64,000 bases of DNA from the NCBI RefSeq assembly GCF_964355755.1, contig NC_092672.1:27028501-27092500 (forward strand), written 5' to 3'. Made by a program: the position numbers and the translations under genes. This DNA is from Antedon mediterranea (taxonomy: Eukaryota > Echinodermata > Crinoidea > Comatulida > Antedonidae). The notes below the pieces were generated by a model. It searched no databases and was not told where the DNA came from. It was given only the letters and a program-made list of their open reading frames with translations. Shown in pieces: positions 15,881 to 28,396 of this stretch; within the stretch, counting starts at the first letter, position 1, and each line of letters begins with the position of its first letter.

Positions 15881-16499
15881 CAGTAAAAATAATTGTAATT
15901 TAACAGCATCAATTAATTATTAATAATTATTCTTTATCAATGTTACATTAATTAAACAAACACTTTATGAAATCGTCTTCACGTTTTGATTCGTTTTTTA
16001 GTTATCGCTCATTAAACAAATATACATTAATAAAGTACACACAGATGATGTTTTCAGTTTTGTAAGTGATATGCAGATAACAGCAAATTATGTGAGACAG
16101 GTTGTAATCAGCAGACAAGAAACTACATGCTGATTATTGTCGCTAGACATGATACCGTACGAGAATTGGGTGTATTTGCAGTTAAAACTTAGTCAGCTAG
16201 TATGGGATACACGAGCCATTACGTTCGTGTGTGTGTCCATGTCTTAACTAAATCCAAACTATACCATGCAGTGTAAACATAAACTACATTTTGATATTGT
16301 GGTATAGTTATAGAAGTAATCCGATAATGCGTTTCCGAGTTATGAGTGATCTACAAGCCTACTTGTTGTTAAAAACAAGGCAAGAATTGTGTTTTGAGCT
16401 AAAATATTATACGTATGAAACGTCATATGTGCAACAAATTTTATCTTTTACTAATTAAGTTAATTAAGACTGAACAAGGATATACAGACAAAAAAAAAC

Positions 16500-16830
16500 A
16501 ACATTTTTTCTTATTACGTAAAAAATAAAAACAACTATTTAGGTCTTAAAATAATAAAGGGTGTGTGTGGTTCCGTTCAGAGTTTCAACTCTACTGTACA
16601 AGCTTAAGCTAACGAAAGCTACACATATGTCATTGGTACATATTCTAACATTACACTACATTATGGCTAACACATAATTTGTATTATATTTATAACACAT
16701 AGACAAGTTTTAACTTCTAGAAGGGATCCATGATATAATGACTTCCAATTACTGCTTTATCTATGTTTATAATACTGTTACTTTAATATCTTTTTTTCTA
16801 TTTTGTATTTTTATCTGAATAAATGTTATC

Positions 16831-16875
<45 letters not shown>

Positions 16876-17560
16876 ATCACATCACTCTTACTAAAGTTAT
16901 TTCATCAGAACAAAAATTTGGATTCGTCGTCATGTTTCTATTCGTTTTAACTAATATATTATTGCAAAACACAATGGTATTCCTCAAACTAAAAAGTTAA
17001 AATGTAATCCATTCGTTGTTTCCCGAAAAACAGACAAAAAAGGCATTGATGGAATACAAATAGATTAAATTTGCATACCATAATTATTGGGAGATATATA
17101 GACAATTTATTTTTAGGAAGGTTTTTTCTAAGCAATTAAACAGAATAGAAGCCAATATTCTTTTGTCTGAATTTCATATAATTTCATATATTGATCGACA
17201 ATAATCAAGAAAATATCTGTAGTCTATTATTATATCTATAAATGATTACCGGTACTTACTATCATAAACAAAACTGTTGTGGCCTGCTTCATGTTTTCCA
17301 TTATATTTTTTACTTATGAGAAAATAGACATTTTGTAAGTGGTATGCGGGTGAATGTACTGTTACAAGTGATATCCCTACTTTACAGTGTAGTAAGTAAA
17401 GGGGTACCGTAAAACCTTGGGTTTCTTTTTGTTGGTACACTTGGTGGGCTTTTTTTAGATCAGCTTCTTTTCGAGATAGGCTTCTTCTCGAGAATCTTTT
17501 TGAAAACTAAATAGGGAGGCTTCAAAATACAATACTGTACTAGAATGTTTGAAATATTAC
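16500..17560 (+). repeat. Duplicated 5'-flank-like block, copy 2
   Basis: Paralogue of 12090-13250. It carries its own insertion at about 16700-16872, which looks like a LINE 3' end: AATAAATGTTATCTGATTGATTG followed by (GATT)n. No gene was seen in 15890-18300. Confidence 0.6.
16700..16872 (+). mobile_element. LINE 3' tail with (GATT)n
   Basis: The sequence is absent from the paralogous site near 12395 and ends in about ten ATTG/GATT repeats, a common 3' microsatellite of CR1-like elements. It has no coding part. Confidence 0.5.
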
Positions 17561-18303
17561 CTGCCAAAGATCATATACATTATCTGCATCACAAGTTATC
17601 TAGCAATAAATAACCTTATTCCTTTGATATTTAAATAGTCTATCTAGTCTATATGGGTTTGAGTTTTTAGATGTCTTTTTACGACATGATGGTCAATTGG
17701 GAGATTTCAGTGAACGAATGGGACGGTATAGAGCGTTTTACAGTTTTTCGAGACACAGTGACGGCGGTCATCCCTTTCTGACAGTCCGCAGACCCTGTAT
17801 ATGGCTATTTCTATTCTTCTTTGAATCGAGCACTTCTGTCTACATGATTTAGGCTTATAACCTATCAAATTTACTAATACTTATTTTATATTTAGCCTAT
17901 ATCAAACCACTAATGTATGTTTGTTTCTGAAAAACAACTTTCAAATAAGCTTTATGCTTTGTTCCATTAACAAAAACATGTTTTCATATTCATTTTAACT
18001 AACATCTATTAATGTAAAACGTTATGGCCTCTTGACGAATTACCTAAACGTCCAAACTAACTAATGGAAAGTTAAGTGTAATCCCTTTCTCGTTCTTTAA
18101 AAAACATTGAACGAAAAACAATTTACAAAACAAATAGATTATATATTCATGTCATAATTGCTGCGAGATATGGCCATTATTTTAGAAAGCAAATAAGTCG
18201 AGGCCTGTGCGTTTTTCAGTCAGCATTTTTTTTTCTACAATCCTGGACACGCTACTGCTTCGCATATGTTTTTTTTTTGGTGTATTGCACTTCAAAATGA
18301 AGG

Positions 18304-18311
18304 TATAAAAG
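18304..18311 (+). promoter_or_regulatory. TATA box of gene B
   Basis: TATAAAAG lies 85 bp before the ATG, in a flank (about 18130-18389) that is conserved before genes CD and EF. Confidence 0.7.
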
Positions 18312-18388
18312 TTGTACCAATTATGAAAAATGCCATTCAGTTTGACAAGACAGCACTTCGATAAACCAATCATTCAACTATAATCAAG

Positions 18389-21300
18389 ATGTTTATATCA
18401 ACTGTGATAGCATTTATCATCTACTCATTCATGTTTTGTGAAGGACAAGGTAAACATATTTTACTTTTTTTCTACTTTTCATACATATACATGAGTGCTG
18501 TTATTCACTAAGGTATTGGAATATTATGCCTAGTCAAATTTTATTATGTTTTCCATATATTACAGGTCGTCTTGTATTTGTAAGAAAAGAAACACTTTAT
18601 CTCTTTATTTCTTCTCCACCACCCTCTTTAACAACACTGGTGATACTACATGTTCTCCGAGGAAACCCTTGTTTGCACAATGTACTATATAAGCTAGTGC
18701 ACTTTATGATGTTTAAAATAAGATTATTTTATATCGTGAATGTTGTGCATTTATAATAAACGTATGTGTGTATAACTTAAAATATTACAGTACATCTTTC
18801 ATTAGTATCCACATAATATTGTTTCAGTATCGTAATTCAATAGTAAAATATTTGATCATGGTAACTTAGTAGGCCTAATATAATCATGTAAATTTTACAT
18901 TTATTCATTTAATTAGGTTAAAAATACATAATAAAATGCATCACCATCATCATTATACTACTCTACGTTTATGTAATTTCAAGTAAGCTCATACATTTTT
19001 GTTTTGTAATCTAAAATTCTTGAATATTTTCTGTGATTTTGATATCTCTAAAGTTGATAAGAGTTAAACATTTAGCTTTTTCGTTTACATTAGTTTGTCC
19101 CACATGTTGTAGTAACATGCCGATTGGTCTCGCTGACGACAACCGAGACCCAAACTTTAAAGACACAGAATTTACAGCCAGCTCTTTTGAAACTTATGGC
19201 CAAAGACCATCAAGAGGTCGATTGAATACACAGCTTGAGGACTCTTCTAATCAGGGAGCGTGGATGGCCGCCTCCAGCAACAGCGATCCTTGGATTAAAG
19301 TAGATTTGAAAGCTGCCAATAACATCGGAGGCATAATTACACAAGGACAAAATGGTGCTAGTTACTGGGTTACGAAATTTGACGTTTCGCACTCAAAAAA
19401 TGGAAAAGATTTTGTCTACATCAAATCTACACCTACAAGTTCTGAACCTAAGGTAGATGTCTTTACTCTACTTCACAATAATTGTGTTTTAATACTTAAT
19501 TTTTGATACGTTTCTATAATTACAATGACTAGATGCTACGCTCGCTTCGCTCGCGTACCATCTAGTTCGTGCCCACAGATGATTCTCGAATACATAGTAA
19601 TTTCAGCGTAAAAAAAACTGGCAATTTTAAATGTACGTACGGCAGGACTATAAAACATTGTCGTTTACAGAAACAAATAAGTAGACACAATGATTTATGT
19701 AGTCAACCAAAATTAGCACCTAGAGACTTGTCACAAAATGAGTCGAAATTTGTTATTTGGACTCATTTAAACAAACCCAAATTATTCTTTATATTTCTTT
19801 ATTATCCAATCATTAACGAAATATTTTTTTTATAGGCCTATAAATAATATACCACTAAATAGAGTAAAACATTTCCGATTTAATACTTTATTAAAACTGT
19901 CACTGTCTCATGGTCGATTGAAATAGTAAAGTACATTTAAAGACCACTAATACATTTATATTTTTGTAATTATTAATTAATACAAACGTTGAGAAACAAC
20001 TGACGGTAATAAAGTATTATATTATTATGTGTTTATAATCTAAAAGTAGGGGCTACCCACACTCACAGTGATAAAGTTTATTAGTATATTTGTTTATATT
20101 CTATCTAACAGTACCAACACACTTTTGATTCAAATAGCGATCAAAAGTGGTAATACCTATTTGCAGTATTGTATAGCATTACAATACTATTTCTGTTTAT
20201 TCTCCAAGGGTCTATAAATTTACCTACTTGTGTTAAACCATTTAGGTATGCAATAATTTGGAATGTTCCATTCATTGCAAATCAATACATTTCTATAAAC
20301 GTATATTAAATCTATCAAAATAGTATTTTTTAAAGAAAATCGGCCTGTCTTCAACATTATGATGCTGTACTCTAGCTGTTCAACCGGTTTTCAGCTATTA
20401 AAAACAATTATCGTAGGAGGAGATAGGAAAATGCGAAGCCTCCTCGCATTTTTGTGGCGGGTATTTTTCAAGATGGACATCCATTAGACAGTGTATACCA
20501 CGATCGAAAAACACCCCTATTTGGGGCAAATCGTTGAACCTAAATTCGTTTTAATCGTCAATAACTAATTATCTAACTTAATTTAATTAGTAAACAGGGT
20601 TACATCAGGTGGTTAAAATGAGTACCGAAAGTACGAACCAACTTTATATACCATCGAGTAAAAATTCTAGAAGTAAAGCGCGATTTACCGAATTTTGCCT
20701 TTAATAAAATGCGAAGCCTCCTCGCATTTTTGTGGCGGGTATTTTTCAAGATGGACATCCATTAGACAGTGTATACCACGGTCGGAAAACACCCCTATTT
20801 GGGGCAAATCGTTGAACAAATTTCGTTTTAATCGTCAATAACTAATTATCTAACTTAATTTAATTAGTAAACAGGGTTACATCAGGTGGTTAAAATCAGT
20901 ACCGAAAGTACGAACCAACTTTATATACCATCGAGTAAAAATTATAGAAGTAAGGCGCGATTTACCGAATTTTGCCCTTACGTAAATTTATATATAGATA
21001 AAGCAATAGCATGGTACTTATAACATGATTGGCATTTACCAAGAAAGTATTACTTTATTTCCATTGACAATGGCTTAATTTTATTTAAACAATTATACTG
21101 TATTAAAAGTATGTTCTAATACAAAAATACAGAAATACCACAGAAAACTTTATTGGTCTCATATAAAAAATAAGTTGTTAATTCGATGTTGACAGCTCAT
21201 AGAATCCATACACACTTTAAATATAACAAATTGAAAATAGGCTTATAAAACAAAATATTATCTGAACAATGTATATGGTATTATTTTAGGTCTTTATTTA

Positions 21301-21649
21301 AAATGGGAGGCCTACTAAATAATATGATATATACTGCCATTTTAAAAAGTTCCTACTCTGTTCAGATCACGTTAAGTTCAGACTCTTTATTTTAACCTCT
21401 TTGGTTGGAATATGCCAGTCATCAGCATCGTGTGGTAACTGTTTTATCCAAGTATTACTGATTTAATTTTAATTTATTAACCTATGGATTTTTTTAATAT
21501 TGACATTTAAATAGGTCTTTACTGGGAACACTAATTCAGACACAAAAAAGTACAACTATTTTGAAAAGATTACTGCCCGTTACATACGTATTCATCCAAA
21601 GGCATGTCATGGAGCTACTAGTCTTAGGTTTGAACTTCTTTACTGTTAG
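18389..21649 (+). CDS. Gene B: secreted single F5/8C (discoidin) domain protein
   Basis: Predicted secreted protein of 184 aa. Exon 1 (18389-18449, 61 nt, phase 1) encodes the signal peptide MFISTVIAFIIYSFMFCEGQ. Exon 2 (19094-19452) starts after TTTACATTAG and encodes CCSNMPIGL, PSRGRLNT, GAWMAA, DPWIKVDL and GGIITQG. Exon 3 (21515-21651) encodes FTGN, ARYIRIHP, SLRFELLYC and then TAG at 21647-21649. The terminal Cys pair is present. Unlike CD and EF, the stop lies just before the splice junction. Intron 2 is about 2 kb because of a 1.5-kb insertion that the paralogues lack. Likely role: extracellular sugar or lipid binding. Confidence 0.85.
19528..21000. mobile_element. Insertion in gene B intron 2
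   Basis: Compared with introns 2 of CD and EF, gene B holds about 1.47 kb extra between AATTACAATGA and AGCAATAGCATGG. The left end carries a GC-rich TACGCTCGCTTCGCTCGCGT stretch; the right end is TTTATATATAGATA. Its right half recurs as a solo copy at 57585-57930. Class unknown. Confidence 0.6.
20428..20984. repeat. Two tandem 278-bp units
   Basis: Units start AAAATGCGAAGCCTCC at 20428 and 20706 and are nearly identical to the shared end TTTACCGAATTTTGCC. Each begins with a small hairpin, ATGCGA/TCGCAT. Confidence 0.85.
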
Positions 21650-22440
21650 TGGTAAGTAGGCCTATACTCGTATTGTACAGTACTTCTCTCTATGATACTG
21701 ACATCATGCCTGTGTCAAACTAACCAAGTGATAGAAAAGCAATCTTAGGCCTACGTGGAAAGGACTCTGGTAACTAACATAACGGACCAATCATGTTACC
21801 TTAATAAGGTCTAGTAATTAGTGTCGATATTATTGGGTGGAAAAGACGTTTCTCACAAATATACTAGAACCCATAACTTTAAACATTACACTTTCAGAAA
21901 GTAAAATCACTGAGTAAAGTCAAGACAGTGTAGTATCTTCTTTGGTGATGAGCTTGATATTTCGGTTCATGTTAAAAGAATACAGATTTTTATTTTTTAT
22001 TTCTGAAATTAACAATGAACCGATTTTCTTGACATTAAATACTATTGAAAATATGCATGTTCTGTAAGTACCGTAGCCTATGTTTCCACCAAAACATTCA
22101 GGATGATAACTTGAAAATTGCCATAGTCTAAACAAACAAACAAATAAACCAAAAGAACACACAAATAAAGTAGTACGTTTTATACTTAGCAAAAATACTA
22201 TTTTGCCAAGTAATAAAGTAAATTCTAAGCAGGAAAGAATGGAATTCTAAGCATGAAAGAGTGTAGTGTATACTATTTCTAAGACGGTTTCTTCGAAGGA
22301 AAAGTGATCAAATCAATTTATTTGCTCTTCCACCTGAATATTATCACTCTTGCCTGATGTAACTATTTATTTGACAAGTAATGCAGCTTATCCGCAATGA
22401 GACATTATGAATTATTTCTTTCGTAATCTTTTTTTTTCAG

Positions 22441-22900
22441 ATAAATAGAACGGCAAAAGAAACTACTGTCAAGTTACGAACGTCTGACCCATAGAGAATT
22501 AACAAATCATCGAATAGTAGTGTAGTATTAGTAATATAAATTATGGAAAATCGTGATATTTAACAGCTAAATTAAATTATAAAATGTTTAAACAATTATT
22601 GTGAAGGTGAAATTATTAATTAGAAAAAACAAATAGGCATAAAACATATATTATATATGTCAAATATTGCATTTTAGATTACGGATTTAACTTGATGTAT
22701 AGTTTCTGAATGTGTAAATGCATTTGGGAGTCATACAGTTTGAATTATTAAATGTAAATTACATATTAATTGCAATTGAATGAAATTTAATTAAATATTA
22801 TGAATAATGTAGAAATACAATTTTAGAACTTGTTTTTTTCATTGTCTTTGCATGTCTGAACTACTCAATGATTTCGTTTTTAACTTTTGAATAAAATAAA
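22441..22900 (+). other. Gene B exon 4 (3' UTR) with poly(A) signal
   Basis: The acceptor is a T-rich tract ending CAG at 22440; the exon begins ATAAATAGAACGGCAAA as in CD and EF. AATAAA at 22890-22895 is the likely cleavage signal. Confidence 0.6.
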
Positions 22901-23133
22901 ATAATTAATTAATGAATGAGCAACACACAAACAAACGAAGGGACAAAACATTGAAAAAATATTGAAGAAATGATGAATAAATATACGAACGAATAATGTA
23001 TAAACAAATGAAAGGCGATGTTATTAATAGGTGTACAATACATTAGTTTTATTTTAACGAAAGCGGCCATTTTAACGAACACTATACTTCCTGATATAAA
23101 TCAATGTTTAGCGCCAGTAGTTGGTCCCGATCA

Positions 23134-23530
23134 ACGAGCCACCCTTTATAGAAAATCCAGCTATAACACAGAATAATACCCCCCTGATTACAATAATAGA
23201 AGTTATAGATAGCATTAAACATCTTAAATTAAATAAATCACCAGGAATTGATGGTTTAACACCTAATTTTTTTAAGACCCTACCTACTAATATTTTACAA
23301 ATAATCACTAACATTTTAAATTTTATTATTAAATCTAGTAAATATCCAGACAATTGGACAACTGGAATTTTAGTTCCTATCTAAAAAATTACAGACCTAT
23401 TACTTTATTTACATGGATTATAGAAAAACGAATCAGCGAATGGGTAGAGCAAAATAATATTATACCAGAAGAACAAGCAGGGTTCAGAAAGGGATATAGC
23501 ACAACCGATAACATGTTCATTTTAGACACT
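23134..23530 (+). mobile_element. LINE family 2, 5' part of a broken copy
   Basis: The sequence follows GATCA at 23129-23133. Frames read SIKHLKLNKSPGIDGLTPNF, WTTGILVPI, NYRPITLF and EEQAGFRKGYSTTDNMF, the start of a reverse transcriptase, with a frameshift near 23380. The rest is at 29260-30149, and about 780 bp of the middle present in the other copy is missing. Confidence 0.75.
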
Positions 23531-23535
23531 TATTA

Positions 23536-23960
23536 ATTTGCGCATTTTGTCATTTTTAACGTGCTCGTATAGCGTTATTTTAAGTCGGAACTGACTCAAA
23601 TTTTGTGAATATACTAAGGATGGTGAGTAGAATCGTATTTTTTACGCCTTTTAAGTATCGCGCGCGCAAATTTTTGCCTAATGGCTTAATTCATGCTCTA
23701 AATTGATCAAAACATAATTTTGAGCTTTCTCAATTTTTAACGCGCAATTTCACGCGCATGACCTTGAAACGCACATGACCTTGAAACGCGTAAGTTTTTA
23801 TTTGCTAATATTTTTATCTTTGACCTGAAGTCTATGTGTAGTGAATTTTTTTCACATGTGATAATAAATTATGGAGATATGATTGATAATGTGATTTCAC
23901 AAAATGGCGTATAAATGACGTCACGGATGAGTGATCACGCTGAAAAACTAACTACGACTA
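23536..23960. repeat. CpG-rich dispersed element
   Basis: The stretch contains many GCGCG motifs (TATCGCGCGCGCAA, AACGCGCAATTTCACGCGC). Its segment AACGTGCTCGTATAGCGTTA is close to the reverse complement of part of the element at 36957-37760, so it may be a diverged relative. The DNA from 24000 to 25600 shows no gene. Confidence 0.4.
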
Positions 23961-25689
23961 AACTAAATTATTTTTAATTTATTTTGAAATTTTTGTGATT
24001 ATTGACATTTAACTTTTAGAGATAATTGACACACAAAATCTGTACAGAAAAAAATAAATATTAAGAATAACAATAATAAAGATCTTATACAATAACAATA
24101 GGTAATCATTTTATTCTAAATGATCACCTAATTATGGTTAATTCTGACATAGGCAAGCACAATGGAAAAACTTCGGTACAAATCTCTGCCTTGGATACCT
24201 ATCTGATCTATCTCAGATGTACCGTGAAATGTAAATTTGATAACATTAGTTTTCACTATTACGATATTGTTCCATATTTCTATCTTATGAAGATATTATA
24301 ATAAAGAGTTTTTTTAACAAAATTTATGATTTCAACGGTAGATTTTCAACTCAATTTCAATTCTTCGCAGTCAAAGTAATTTCCGGGTTCACGATGAATT
24401 CACCTTGCAACAACCTGGTTTCAACTATTTTCTCTCTTTTATACACAAGGAAGCAGTAAAAATAATAGATTTGACCCTGATAGTGACTGGAAACAGGCAC
24501 TTTCCATCAATCAATACAGTGTCCCTTTGGAAGACTGAAGAAAAAACCGATAGTAGGACTGGAGCTTAAGTTGGCCATAGTGGCTATAGCCATTTCAGTT
24601 TTTTGTTTATTTTAGGAACGGACCGCGCGTGTGAAGGTACAGTAGTTAAAAAATAAAAATTATACTGCAAATTAATAAAGATCAAATTAAATATATGCCA
24701 TAAAGAATCGGACTATATTGTGGGGAATAGTATTATAAAATTACATAGGGAGATTTGATGATAAGAAAAAAAAATTAACATCCCTCGAATAAGTACCTCC
24801 CTCAAATGAACTCCGCCTCCCCACCTCCGCCCTATCAGGGCCCTACCAAACAATAAACACTATACTTTAAAATGTTATTAATCATCTAAGACACTGTGAA
24901 ACAGAGTAGGTTTAGTTTTACGAATGTCAAGCATTTTCAATAATGGTAACCGACAGAAAACGTAGGAGAAGGAGAACGTCCTTCTAAAACCTTTTTATTG
25001 TTATTATTGAACCGATTTTTTGGTTTTTAAATAGGCATCTTATGAATATACCTATTTAAACTAAAACATTGTGGGCGTTAATAAGCAAAAGTCAGGGAGT
25101 TAAGTTAATTTGATATTTTGTTTTCTTATTCTGTAATTTTTCTAATTTAAAAACACTCTAGCAAGTAATTCTACAGTATTTGTGGTACAGTAGATTGCGT
25201 GCGTTTGTCTGTTTAGGATTGTAGGATTACTCAAAAAGTTATTGCAAGATTATTACCAAAAACAAGACATCAGATCTTATTACATGGTCAAGGACCACTC
25301 CATTAAATGTTGGGGCAATCCGGGCCAGGGTCCATTTTCAAAAGGCAGCGGCGAGTAGTCATTTTTTCGAGAATTATCTAAAAACCCTTGTATAAGAGGC
25401 AAGATTTATAATTATGTAAAATGTAATTTTAGAACAAAACATAATTTGATTTATTGTACAGGTTTTTTTATACCAGTAGTTAAAAAACTATTTTCACCAA
25501 TTTTGTTGTTGTTGTTGTTGCTGTTCTATTTTTTGTCAACTGAAACTAGTGTTGAAATTTGCATACACATGTTTTTAGCGAAATTAGTAAAATCACACAC
25601 AGAATTAGGACACACAAATAAAATATATATATATATATAAATCCAAAGGCAAATTACTGAAAAAAATGACAATGCTGTGGGTATCAGTG

Positions 25690-25810
25690 GCTGGATCTCA
25701 ATGGAGATACAAAAATAAAAAGCGAAAAGCTAAATCAAAACGATAAAGTAAACAGCCAGAAAAGTTAGCAGAGCTTTCGGGCAACACTAGCCCTTCATCA
25801 GTGCAAGTGA
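25690..25810. repeat. Second copy of the SINE-linked dispersed repeat
   Basis: Nearly identical to 1852-1975, again beside a TA run and SINE family 1. Confidence 0.65.
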
Positions 25811-25871
25811 TATATATATATATAATTTGAAACGATAAAGATGAGGAAATCTGTGAGAATGAGAAAAAGTC

Positions 25872-25942
25872 GCCCCAACCGAGCCTCGAACTCGGACCGC
25901 CTGCTTGATATGCAGATGTCCTAACCATTAGACCACTGGGGC
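25872..25942 (-). mobile_element. SINE family 1 head, inverted copy
   Basis: The minus strand carries the full tRNA-like head (acceptor stem, D arm, anticodon arm, T arm). Its tail runs on to about 25828. It faces the + copy at 26032, giving an inverted SINE pair about 90 bp apart. Confidence 0.7.
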
Positions 25943-26031
25943 TTTCATGGTATTGTTCGAACTCGATCGGATAACGACTCTTTAACATTCTCGGCGTGGT
26001 ACGGCGGAACAGCACTAGTCCTCAGTTGTAC

Positions 26032-26215
26032 GCCCCAGTGGTCTAATGGTTAGGACATCTGCATATCAAGCAGGCGGTCCGAGTTCGAGTCTCGGTTGGG
26101 GCGACTTTTTCTCATTCTCACAGATTTCCTCATCTTTATCGTTTCAAATTAATTAATTAAATTTCAGTATATCACCGGGCGGTTTAGAATTAATGTTCTT
26201 TGCCTCTTGTGTTTA
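26032..26215 (+). mobile_element. SINE family 1, tRNA head plus tail
   Basis: The head (26032-26103) folds as a cloverleaf: acceptor GCCCCAG/TTGGGGC, D stem GTCT/GGAC, anticodon stem TCTGC/GCAGG with loop ATATCAA, and T arm CCGAG-TTCGAGT-CTCGG. The anticodon would be ATC (codon GAU), rare for a real Asp tRNA. The tail after the head is shared by all three copies, so this is a SINE rather than a tRNA gene. It ends in a TA microsatellite. Confidence 0.75.
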
Positions 26216-26415
26216 TATATATATATATATATATAGATAAACACAAGAGGCAAATATATATATATATTCCTGTGAAATCCGACATAATTACTACTATTAT
26301 AATGTACATTGAACAATAATCTCTGGTAGGAATCAAACCAAATGTTCTTATTAGTATAGCCTTTTGGCAAAGTACCCACTGCATCATTTAATCAGATGCG
26401 AATCTATTACCAGCA

Positions 26416-26490
26416 TAAGCTTGATTGTCTATAACACCAGGCTATTGATCTAAAGGACATGGGTTCAAGTTCCACCCGAGTATTGATGTA
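26416..26490 (+). other. Weak tRNA-like sequence
   Basis: GGGTTCAAGTTCCACCC forms a T-arm-like hairpin with a B-box match. An A-box-like segment lies upstream, but no clear acceptor stem was found. It is perhaps another SINE head. Confidence 0.25.
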
Positions 26491-26764
26491 CTTCATGTTA
26501 AATAAAGTTATGTCAGTGCAGGGAAAACATTTTTTCAACCAAAATCAAGTCAAGCATAAGTAGAACCTACCAGCATGTCACAGCTTTTGAATAGTTTTCG
26601 TTTATATTGAAAAATTGGGGAAATATTTGTTTTAAATGTAAATTATTTAAATGGAATGGTAGGCCTATAACATTTTTTTATTTAAATATGTGCTATGATT
26701 AATTTATTGTAGCTAAAGTTGTTTTTTGTACAACATATATAATTATTTCAATATAAAATTTAAT

Positions 26765-27553
26765 GACAAAAAGAGAGATCGACGTTTCGGTACCATCATA
26801 GAACCATCTTCAAGATCAAGTGAATACAAAACAATAATAATTATGTGCACTAAGCACCAAAGTTGGTGAAAGGAAATGCTAATTTGGGGCTAATTAAGTA
26901 ATTAGCTCCTCCTACTGAGTTAGATAAACAATTTAGCTTTGATGGAATCCGATTGTTTATTGAGTGTAGGTTTTATCTCTTTGATCCACAACATCTTCTT
27001 AATTAGGCAATCAAACTTATTGTTGCATTTAGATAAGACTCTAAAGTATTCTGAGATATCACCAGTTATGCCATGTTGTTTTAGGTGATCGCCTATAATA
27101 CTTTTGTTATGTTCATTAATGCGTTTGTAAAGGTGTCGGCAAGTGTAACCGACATAGTTTGTATCACACAAACCACATTGAAATTTGTACACAACGCATT
27201 GTGAATTATGATTCTGGGTTTCATTTCTTTAGGTTTTAAGGTATCACCTATCTTACGACTAGTAAATACTGGTAAAATATCATTTTCAATCTTCGCACTA
27301 AGTTGTTTAAATTGTTTAGTAACCGTGTTACAACAAGTTTGATCCTTGTTCGGTAGTACAATCCTAATAGGCTGGGGAGATTCATCAGTTAGCATATCTT
27401 CATTAGTATTACTAGGAGTCACACAAGTATTAATGTATTGGTTGAAAGCCTTAACAATATTACTAATAAGATCTAAAGGATAATTCAACTTTTGAAAAAT
27501 CTTAGTTACATTATCAACCTCTGATAGGAAAATGTCATGCGTAGATGACAATT
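26765..27553 (-). mobile_element. Penelope-like element fragment with GIY-YIG domain
   Basis: On the minus strand, 27551 to about 27190 reads a C-terminal reverse transcriptase/linker segment (KLNYPLDLISNIVKAF, PIRIVLPNKDQTCCNTVTKQ, PVFTSRKIGDTLKPKE). After a frameshift, 27190 to 26920 reads a GIY-YIG endonuclease: YKFQCGLCDTNYVGYT, HLYKRINEHN, HLKQHGI and MLWIKEIKPTLNKQ. That order is diagnostic of endonuclease-bearing Penelope-like elements. A 3' segment at 26775-26830 contains GAAGATGG and CCGAAACGTCG. The copy is 5'-truncated and frameshifted. Confidence 0.8.
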
Positions 27554-28396
27554 TGTCACTTCAGACATACTCTCTTATTAATTAAGTCTAATCCGTGCCT
27601 TGAAAAATATTTATTGGATTGTACAGACTTTCTAGGATCTAGCCTCAAATTCAAACTACGTTCTAACACCCTTCCTTTAGGTCACAGGAGTTGTAAGTGG
27701 CTTCCTGAATATGATGGTATCTGTAAAATGTGTAAGAATGGTTTAGAAGACATTCAACATTTTCTATTCACATGTAACCAACTCAATGGCATAAGGATTG
27801 AAGAATATACCAAATTAGAATATATGTTAATCGATATCAATCATTTAGATGTATGGGAAAATTTTATCTCTGGTGACCTGAACACCAAATTATATCTTGT
27901 ATTAGGTGGAACTGATAACTACTATCATTATATGTATGACGTCGATTCCATATCAAATATCTTTGATTGTTACTGTAAGCACTATGTTAAAAGAGCTTGG
28001 GCACACAGATGTATTGTTCTAGGCGAGTAATGTTCATATCAATCAAACTAAATGATTGATATCTATCTCACTAAATGATTGATATCTATCTCATTACAGT
28101 GTTAGGTCTACATTGTTGTTGCCCAATTCATTTTATATTGTACAGTTCCTACCTATTCTATATGTTTATTTCTTGTAATTTTGTATTTTTAGGTGTCATT
28201 TCAATGGTATTGTAGTTACTGTAGTTGAATTGTTTTGACATGTTGACCTACGTCGACTTTTTATTGTAATTGTTAATTTCTATATCATGTTTTTTTTTTT
28301 TTTTTTTTTGTATATTTCTCTTGGATGCAGCTTCCATTTGGTCGAGTGCCACTGTTGTAAAAGTGTAATCTCCAAATAAATTATTATTATTATTAT
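27554..28396 (+). mobile_element. LINE 3' fragment with CCHC knuckle
   Basis: The frame to 28030 encodes LKFKLRSNTLPLGHRSCKW and then CKMCKNGLEDIQHFLFTC, a C-x2-C-x8-H-x4-C knuckle typical of LINE C-termini. A 3' UTR with a run of about 20 T follows, ending in (ATT)n at about 28378-28396. The family differs from the other LINEs here. DNA at 28400-29259 shows no gene. Confidence 0.65.

Noticed and set aside
16830-16872. CRISPR-like short repeats
   Set aside because: A plain (GATT)n microsatellite at a LINE end; the genome is eukaryotic and there are no spacers.
26032-26103. Functional tRNA gene with anticodon ATC
   Set aside because: The cloverleaf is good, but the same downstream tail is attached to all copies and the anticodon is unusual; SINE is the better call.
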